Of a DNA stretch of 64,000 nt, positions 59,583 to 64,000 are shown piece by piece (position 1 is the stretch's first letter; every line of letters begins with the position of its first letter). Source of the stretch: Ornithinimicrobium ciconiae (GTDB taxonomy: Bacteria > Actinomycetota > Actinomycetes > Actinomycetales > Dermatophilaceae); assembly GCF_007197575.1 (NCBI RefSeq), contig NZ_CP041616.1:3968001-4032000 (forward strand). The letters run 5' to 3'. The notes beneath the pieces are model-generated. The model saw only the letters and a program-made list of their open reading frames with translations. It had not been told where the DNA came from and did not search any database. Both the position numbers and the translations under genes were made by a program.

Positions 59583-59810
59583 ATGAGCAAGCACCTGGAG
59601 GTCCCGATCCGGGACGAGTCGATCCGCCTCGGTCAGCTGCTCAAGCTCGCCGGGGTGGTGCAGGACGGCGCGATGGCCCGCATGGTCATCGAGAACGGCG
59701 AGGTCACTGTGGACGGCGAAACCGTGATGCGCCGCGGCATCCAGATCCGTCCCGGCGCTGTCGTCTCGTATGCCGGCGAGTCCATCCTGGTGACCGGCTC
59801 GCCTGAGTGA
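59583..59810 (+). CDS. S4-domain RNA-binding protein (RlbA/YaaA-like)
   Basis: A 75-residue small protein formed entirely of an S4 fold: SIRLGQLLKLAGVVQDGAMA, MVIENGEVTVDGETVMRRGI, QIRPGAVVSY. Such proteins bind rRNA or tRNA; the function of this small group is unclear. The start is ATG 59583. A near-palindromic sequence lies downstream. It is not obviously linked to its neighbours. Confidence 0.85.
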   Translation: MSKHLEVPIRDESIRLGQLLKLAGVVQDGAMARMVIENGEVTVDGETVMRRGIQIRPGAVVSYAGESILVTGSPE

Positions 59811-59838
59811 TCGTTGGGCCGGTCAGGTCCCAGTCAGT

Positions 59839-59878
59839 GGGGTGCAGAAGCGGTCACCGGTGACCGACTTTGCACCCC
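59839..59878. other. 40-bp near-palindrome downstream of the S4 gene
   Basis: GGGGTGCA (59839-59846) pairs with TGCACCCC (59871-59878). The centre CGGTCACCGGTGACCG is a perfect palindrome. It could be a terminator, although the palindromic centre leaves no loop, or a dimer-binding operator. Confidence 0.6.
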
Positions 59879-59879
59879 A

Positions 59880-60010
59880 GTCTCCGGCTACCACCACGAC
59901 AGGTCGTCCCCTCCACCACCTCGCGATCCCCGGCGGTCACCTGTTCCTCGAGCGCAACCCCGCCGTCGTGCAGCGCGGCCAGGGCGGCGCCTCACGGGGA
60001 AACCCACTTT
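59880..60010 (+). pseudogene. Possible remnant of a hydrolase/thioesterase C-terminus
   Basis: One plus-strand frame reads RPLHHLAIPGGHLFLERNPA, which resembles the His-containing end of type II thioesterases or other alpha/beta-hydrolases (PGGH-F-L). There is no start and no body. The gap to the response regulator otherwise holds nothing recognised. Confidence 0.3.
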
Positions 60011-60018
60011 CCTGCCCG

Positions 60019-60651
60019 TCAGAGCAGCCCGCGCTCCCGGGCCGCGGTGACCGCACCCGTGCGGTTGTCGACGCCGAGCTTGTCATAGGCGTGCACCAGG
60101 TGGGTCTTGACCGTCGCCTCGCTGACAAACAGCTCCTTGGCGATCGCTCGGTTGCCGGCGCCCTGTGCCACCAACCGGAGCACCTCGAACTCACGTGGGG
60201 TCAGGGCCGGCTCGGCCGGTGCCCGCATCCGGCTCACCAGTCGTTGCGCCAGGCCACTGGCCAGCACCGTCTCCCCACGCGCGGCGGCGGCCACAGCGTC
60301 CGCGATCGTCTCCGGCGAGGCGTCCTTGAGCAGATAGCCGGAGGCACCCGCCTCGACCGCCCGCACGATGTCGGTGTCGTGGTCATAGGTGGTCAGGATC
60401 AGCACGGCCGGGGCCTGCTCGCCGGCCCCGCCCGTCAGGATGCGGGTCGTGGCGCTCACGCCATCCATCCCCTCCCCCAGGTTGAGGTCCATCAGCACCA
60501 CATCAGGGGTCAGCCGCGGCACTAGTGCGAGCGCCTGCTCCCCGGAGGCCGCCTCACCCACCACCTCGACGCGACCGGTGGCCTCCAGCACCGCCCGCAA
60601 CCCGGAACGCACGACGGGGTGGTCATCGACCAGCAGCACCCGCACACTCAT
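60019..60651 (-). CDS. LuxR/NarL-type response regulator
   Basis: A 210-residue response regulator: receiver domain with VRVLLVDDHPVVRSGLRAVL and phospho-Asp in DVVLMDLNLGEGMDG, the switch VLILTTYDHDTDIV, then a LuxR HTH (LTPREFEVLRLVAQGAGNRA and VSEATVKTHLVHAYDKLGVD). ATG 60651 with GGAGG seven bases upstream is preferred over GTG 60687, which overlaps the kinase stop. It is downstream of its kinase. Targets unknown; the nearby exporter operon is a candidate by position. Confidence 0.9.
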   Translation of the reverse strand: MSVRVLLVDDHPVVRSGLRAVLEATGRVEVVGEAASGEQALALVPRLTPDVVLMDLNLGEGMDGVSATTRILTGGAGEQAPAVLILTTYDHDTDIVRAVEAGASGYLLKDASPETIADAVAAAARGETVLASGLAQRLVSRMRAPAEPALTPREFEVLRLVAQGAGNRAIAKELFVSEATVKTHLVHAYDKLGVDNRTGAVTAARERGLL

Positions 60652-60683
60652 CTCCGCACCTCCATCCGTGCCCGGCCGTCCGC

Positions 60684-61877
60684 TCACGGACGCCCGCCCC
60701 GGTCGTGCGCGGCCACGTCGGCGGCCAGCGGCAGGTGGGCTCCGAGTACGGTGCCGTCACCGGCAGCGGACTCGAGGACGAGGTCACCGCCGAGGTCACG
60801 CAACCGCTCCCGCATCGAGCGCAGGCCATACCCTCCACGTGCCGCAGGCAACGGCGCTGCCTCCTCCCAGTCCGTCACATCAAACCCCTGTCCGTCATCA
60901 GCCACGTCCAGTCGCACCTGCTCCGGCGCAGTCGTGAGCGTGACCATGACACGAGTGGCTCCGGAGTGCTGGCGCACATTGGCCAGGGCGCTCTGGGCCA
61001 CCCGCAGCAGAGCGACCTCCTGCGCCGTGGCGAGCGGTGCCACCGGACCATCGGCGGTGAAGTGCGCCTCGATGCCGGTCTCCTGCGACAGGCTGCCGAC
61101 CAGTCGGGACAGGGCAGCCGACAGTCCGGACCCCTCCAGCGCCGCCGGCGTCAGGGCGTTGACCACCCGTCGTGACTCTTCCAGGTTCTCCCCGGCCGTC
61201 TCCTCGATCTGCTTCAGGAGGGTGTGCAACTGGGCGAGGTCGTCGCGCTGGGCCCCGGCCCGCGCCAGCAGCAGGATCGAGGAGAAGCCCTGCGCGAGGG
61301 TGTCGTGGATGTCGCGGGAGAGGCGGGTCCGTTCGGCCAGGGCGCCGCTCTCCCGTTGGGTGCGGGTGAGGTCGTCGTGCAGCACCACCATCTCCTCCTG
61401 GGTGGCAACCAACCGATCGACGAGGTGCTGCCGTTCGACCGCCTCCCGGGCCAGGAGCTGCTCTCCGCGGGAGACACCCAGGGCGACCAGTGCCCCGATG
61501 GCCGGGCCGAGCACCGCCCCGGCCGGGTGCGTGCCCAGGTCCAGCTGGACGAGCACGACGACCGCCAGGACGAGCACCGAATAGGCCACCGCCAGCGGGA
61601 AGGCCATCAGGTGCACGGCCAGCATCCAGAGCACAAAGGCCGCCCAGGAAAAGTCCGGTGAGACCAGCACCAGCCCGCCCCACAGGAGGGTGAGCACCAC
61701 CAGCCACCACGGCCCCGCCCCCGCGGTGACGAACGTGGCCCGCCAGGCGGTCCCCGCGACATACCAGCCGGCCGTGATCAGGACCAGCGGGACCAGCCAC
61801 CGCAGGTCGGCCCCGGAGCCGACCGCGCGCACCGTCCCGATCGCCAGCAGCAACGCAAACAAGGCGTGCCGACCCAT
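60684..61877 (-). CDS. Two-component sensor histidine kinase (NarL/DesK type)
   Basis: A 397-residue sensor: about five to six membrane segments in the first 150 residues, a coiled-coil, a HisKA_3 domain with RLSRDIHDTLAQGFSSILLL (phospho-His in DIHD), and a HATPase_c domain with VADDGQGFDV and GGYGLRSMRERL. The stimulus is unknown. ATG 61877 is preceded by repeat array DR7. It is co-transcribed with the response regulator. Confidence 0.85.
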   Translation of the reverse strand: MGRHALFALLLAIGTVRAVGSGADLRWLVPLVLITAGWYVAGTAWRATFVTAGAGPWWLVVLTLLWGGLVLVSPDFSWAAFVLWMLAVHLMAFPLAVAYSVLVLAVVVLVQLDLGTHPAGAVLGPAIGALVALGVSRGEQLLAREAVERQHLVDRLVATQEEMVVLHDDLTRTQRESGALAERTRLSRDIHDTLAQGFSSILLLARAGAQRDDLAQLHTLLKQIEETAGENLEESRRVVNALTPAALEGSGLSAALSRLVGSLSQETGIEAHFTADGPVAPLATAQEVALLRVAQSALANVRQHSGATRVMVTLTTAPEQVRLDVADDGQGFDVTDWEEAAPLPAARGGYGLRSMRERLRDLGGDLVLESAAGDGTVLGAHLPLAADVAAHDRGGRP

Positions 61878-61898
61878 GGCGAGCAGCCTCGTGACCCC

Positions 61899-61955
61899 AC
61901 CATTTGTGGGGAGGTTTGGAACGCTTCCTGCGCCTTTTTGGGCAGGAATGGTCCG
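61899..61955 (+). repeat. Repeat array DR7 (1 clear and 1 degenerate copy, 32-bp spacing)
   Basis: CATTTGTGGGGAGGTTTGGA at 61901 and CCTTTTTGGGCAGGAATGGT at 61933. The second has lost the GGTTT core but keeps the 32-bp register. It lies directly before the histidine kinase start, in its leader. Confidence 0.65.
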
Positions 61956-61999
61956 CTGTCCATGCTCCTGTGGTGGCGACCCGGACCGGCTGTCTCCGC

Positions 62000-62473
62000 T
62001 CACGTCGGTTGCTCCACGCCTGCCCGGCGCCGGGCCTCCAGCGTGGGGTCGAGGAACCTGCCGAGGGTCACGGTCTCCTGGTCGGTGTAGCCCAGCGTCG
62101 CGTAGAACCCGACGACGTCCGCACTGCCCTGCCGCACCATGAGCTGCATCTTGGGCACGCCCCGGTCACGCAGCCAGGTCTCGCTCGCCCTCATGAGGTG
62201 GCGGCCGATCCCGCCGCGACGCAGACCCGGGGCGACCGCGAGGTAGTAGACCCAGCCCCGGTGTCCGTCGTGGCCCACCATCGCGGTGCCGACCACCTGG
62301 GTCTCGCGCAGGGCGGCCAGCACCGTCGAGCTGGCTCCACCCAGGGCCCGGGTGAGGTCCGCGTGGGGGTCGTTCCAGGGACGGGTCAACCCACACTCCT
62401 CCCAGAGCGCCACGGCACGGTCTGCCTCCTCCGGGCGCAGGTCACGAATCTCCACGTCCCGAGTGTGCCGCAT
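62000..62473 (-). CDS. GNAT-family acetyltransferase (YpeA-like)
   Basis: A 157-residue GNAT enzyme: VEIRDLRPEEADRAVALWEE at the N-terminus and the acetyl-CoA site YLAVAPGLRRGGIGRHLMRA (Q/R-x-x-G-x-G/A form), followed by VRQGSADVVGFYATLGY. It resembles YpeA-type acetyltransferases of unknown substrate. ATG 62473 is used; GTG 62455 would also fit and begins at VEIRD. It lies next to the transporter gene upstream on the same strand. Confidence 0.8.
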   Translation of the reverse strand: MRHTRDVEIRDLRPEEADRAVALWEECGLTRPWNDPHADLTRALGGASSTVLAALRETQVVGTAMVGHDGHRGWVYYLAVAPGLRRGGIGRHLMRASETWLRDRGVPKMQLMVRQGSADVVGFYATLGYTDQETVTLGRFLDPTLEARRRAGVEQPT

Positions 62474-62490
62474 CCCCGGCGCCAGCCCCA

Positions 62491-64000
62491 TCACGTCCGC
62501 GGCAGATCCACAGCGGCGTCCGTGCCCGGCGCACTCGGCCACCAGATCCGCTCACCGACCAGCGCGAAGATCGCCGGCACCAGCACGGCGCGCACCAGGA
62601 GCGTGTCGAGCAGCACCCCGACCCCGACGATCAGGCCGAGCTGCCCGAGGGTGACCAGAGGCAGCACACCCAGTGCGGCAAAGACACCGGCCAGCACGAT
62701 GCCTGCACTGGTGATGACCGCACCCGTGTGGGCCACAGCCCGGACCATGCCCTCTCGCGTGCCGTGCGCGACCGCCTCGTGTCGAGCCCGGTGCACCAGG
62801 AAGATCGTGTAGTCGATCCCCAGCGCCACCAGGAACAGGAAGGCCAGCAGCGGCACCATCACGTCCAGCGCCGGGAACCCGAACAGCACCCGCCCCAACC
62901 AGGCTCCGGCACCGATCGCCGCGGCCGAGCTGATGACGTTGACGACGAGCAGCAGCACCGGGGCCAGCAGCGAGCGCAGCAGCACGACGAGCACGGCCAG
63001 CGCCACCAGCAGCACGAGCGGTGCCACCACGAGGAAATCCCGGTCCGCCGCGGCGGCAGCGTCGAGGTCCTGGGCGTTCGCGCCACCCACGAGCACCGAC
63101 CGCTCCGTCACCGGCTCGTCCTGCTCGTCGACGGCGCCGCGGACGTCGCGCACCAGCTGCTCGGCCGCAGGAGTGCCCGGGGCGGCCTCGCCGATCACGG
63201 TGAAGCGTGACCACGCATCGGTCTGCGTGGGCTGGACCCGCACGATGCCGTCCACCGTGTCCAGCTCGGTCGCGACCTGACTCGCCACCGCGGGGCGCGC
63301 ATAGACCTGCAACGGCGCTGCCTCACCGGCGGGATAGTGCTCGGCGAGGACCTCGAGCCCGGCCGACGACTCGGAGGCGACCCGGAACTTCTGCGTCTGG
63401 GTGAGCCCCACCTGGGTGCCCAGCAGACCAGAGGCGAGTATGCCGAGGAGCAGGACCGCGCCCACCACCACCTGGGTGGGCCGCCCGACCACGACGCGCG
63501 CGACGCGCGACCAGACACCGGTCTCCTGCGGATCCGGTTGCCCCGCGCGCGGCACGAACGGCCAGAAGACCCGGCGTCCGCAGACCGCCAGCGCGGCCGG
63601 CAGGACGAGGACGGCCGCGATGAGGGCCACGAGCAGCCCTGCCGCGGAGGCGATGCCGAGCCCACGGGTGCCGGGCAGCGTCGCCAGGGCCAGCGTCAGC
63701 AGGGCCAGAACGACGGTGATGTTGCTCGCCACGACCGCCGGGACCGCACCGCGCCACGCGGACGCCAACGCCGCCCGATGGTCCTCGTGCGTGCGCAGCT
63801 CCTCGCGATAGCGGCTGATCAACAGCAGGGCATAGTTGGTGCCGGCTCCGAAGACCAGGACGCTGATGATGCCGCCATCGAACTGCAGGTCGAAGGTCGT
63901 GCCCAGCCACCTGGTCAGGACCGTGGCCACCTGGTCGGCCAGCCCGACGACGACCAGCGGCACCAGGAACAGCACGGGTGAGCGATAGGTGCCGATCAGC
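62491..64000 (-). CDS. MMPL-family RND transporter, 5' end outside window
   Basis: About 500 residues of an RND-type transporter are visible; the frame is open to the window edge, so the N-terminus is missing. Several membrane clusters flank one extracytoplasmic loop (RVASESSAGLEVLAEHYPAG onwards). FGAGTNYALLLISRYREEL and LGIDYTIFLVHRARHEAVA are the duplicated RND/MMPL membrane motifs with buried acidic residues. MMPL proteins export lipids or siderophore-type molecules in actinobacteria; the cargo here is unknown. Confidence 0.85.
   Translation of the reverse strand, partial: LIGTYRSPVLFLVPLVVVGLADQVATVLTRWLGTTFDLQFDGGIISVLVFGAGTNYALLLISRYREELRTHEDHRAALASAWRGAVPAVVASNITVVLALLTLALATLPGTRGLGIASAAGLLVALIAAVLVLPAALAVCGRRVFWPFVPRAGQPDPQETGVWSRVARVVVGRPTQVVVGAVLLLGILASGLLGTQVGLTQTQKFRVASESSAGLEVLAEHYPAGEAAPLQVYARPAVASQVATELDTVDGIVRVQPTQTDAWSRFTVIGEAAPGTPAAEQLVRDVRGAVDEQDEPVTERSVLVGGANAQDLDAAAAADRDFLVVAPLVLLVALAVLVVLLRSLLAPVLLLVVNVISSAAAIGAGAWLGRVLFGFPALDVMVPLLAFLFLVALGIDYTIFLVHRARHEAVAHGTREGMVRAVAHTGAVITSAGIVLAGVFAALGVLPLVTLGQLGLIVGVGVLLDTLLVRAVLVPAIFALVGERIWWPSAPGTDAAVDLPRT

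Overview
The window is very GC-rich, uses GTG starts freely, and encodes HspR/HAIR heat-shock control, HelR, an LprG-type lipoprotein with an MFS partner, a sunset-domain protein and an Rpf-like transglycosylase. Together these point to an actinobacterium. The gene set looks most like Micrococcales of the Intrasporangiaceae/Ornithinimicrobiaceae type; that placement is an inference, since no marker RNA lies in the window. No tRNA, rRNA, CRISPR array, prophage or insertion sequence was recognised.

Layout. 1-6.5 kb (minus): plsC (cut by the window edge), dnaX (apparently frameshifted), helR and a LuxR-type regulator. 6.5-17.3 kb: purD-purC-purL on the plus strand, a VOC protein, the scar of a deleted regulator/3-hydroxybutyrate dehydrogenase pair, an ornithine-cyclodeaminase homologue, a PNPOx-like protein and purA. 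17.4-23 kb: a SigE-family sigma factor with a large membrane-anchored partner, a second LuxR-type regulator, and fba with a DUF3151 gene. 23-31 kb: acyl-CoA dehydrogenase, TrmH-type methyltransferase, DedA, fatty-acyl-CoA ligase, a membrane protein, and a histidine kinase/response regulator pair. 31-39 kb: sunset-domain protein, pyrE, SDR, xth and a large secreted subtilase with cell-wall-binding repeats. 39-45 kb: HhH-GPD protein, MFS/LprG-like pair, clpB. 45-52 kb: Rpf-like transglycosylase with SH3 repeats, NUDIX, ZIP, RraB, HAD-IIA phosphatase and a second subtilase. 52-56 kb: the dnaK-grpE-dnaJ-hspR locus. 56-64 kb: a MacAB-like export operon, an S4 RNA-binding protein, a second two-component pair, a GNAT enzyme and an MMPL transporter cut by the window edge.

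Main unexplained signal. Seven loci carry a short AT-rich direct repeat, 15 copies in all, roughly RCRAAACC-N-YT-NNN-AAAATGSG. Neighbouring copies are almost always exactly 32 bp apart, about three helical turns. The variable middle is nearly the same within a locus but differs between loci. Every array lies at a gene boundary; four lie directly in front of the start codons of purC, clpB, dnaJ and a histidine kinase.

Second theme: at least five genes (dnaX, a membrane protein, a histidine kinase, rraB, a subtilase) are each broken by a one-base frame change in or beside a G/C homopolymer, three of them at the string TGGGGCC. This may be systematic sequence error or a slippage hotspot, and affected coordinates should be read with that in mind.
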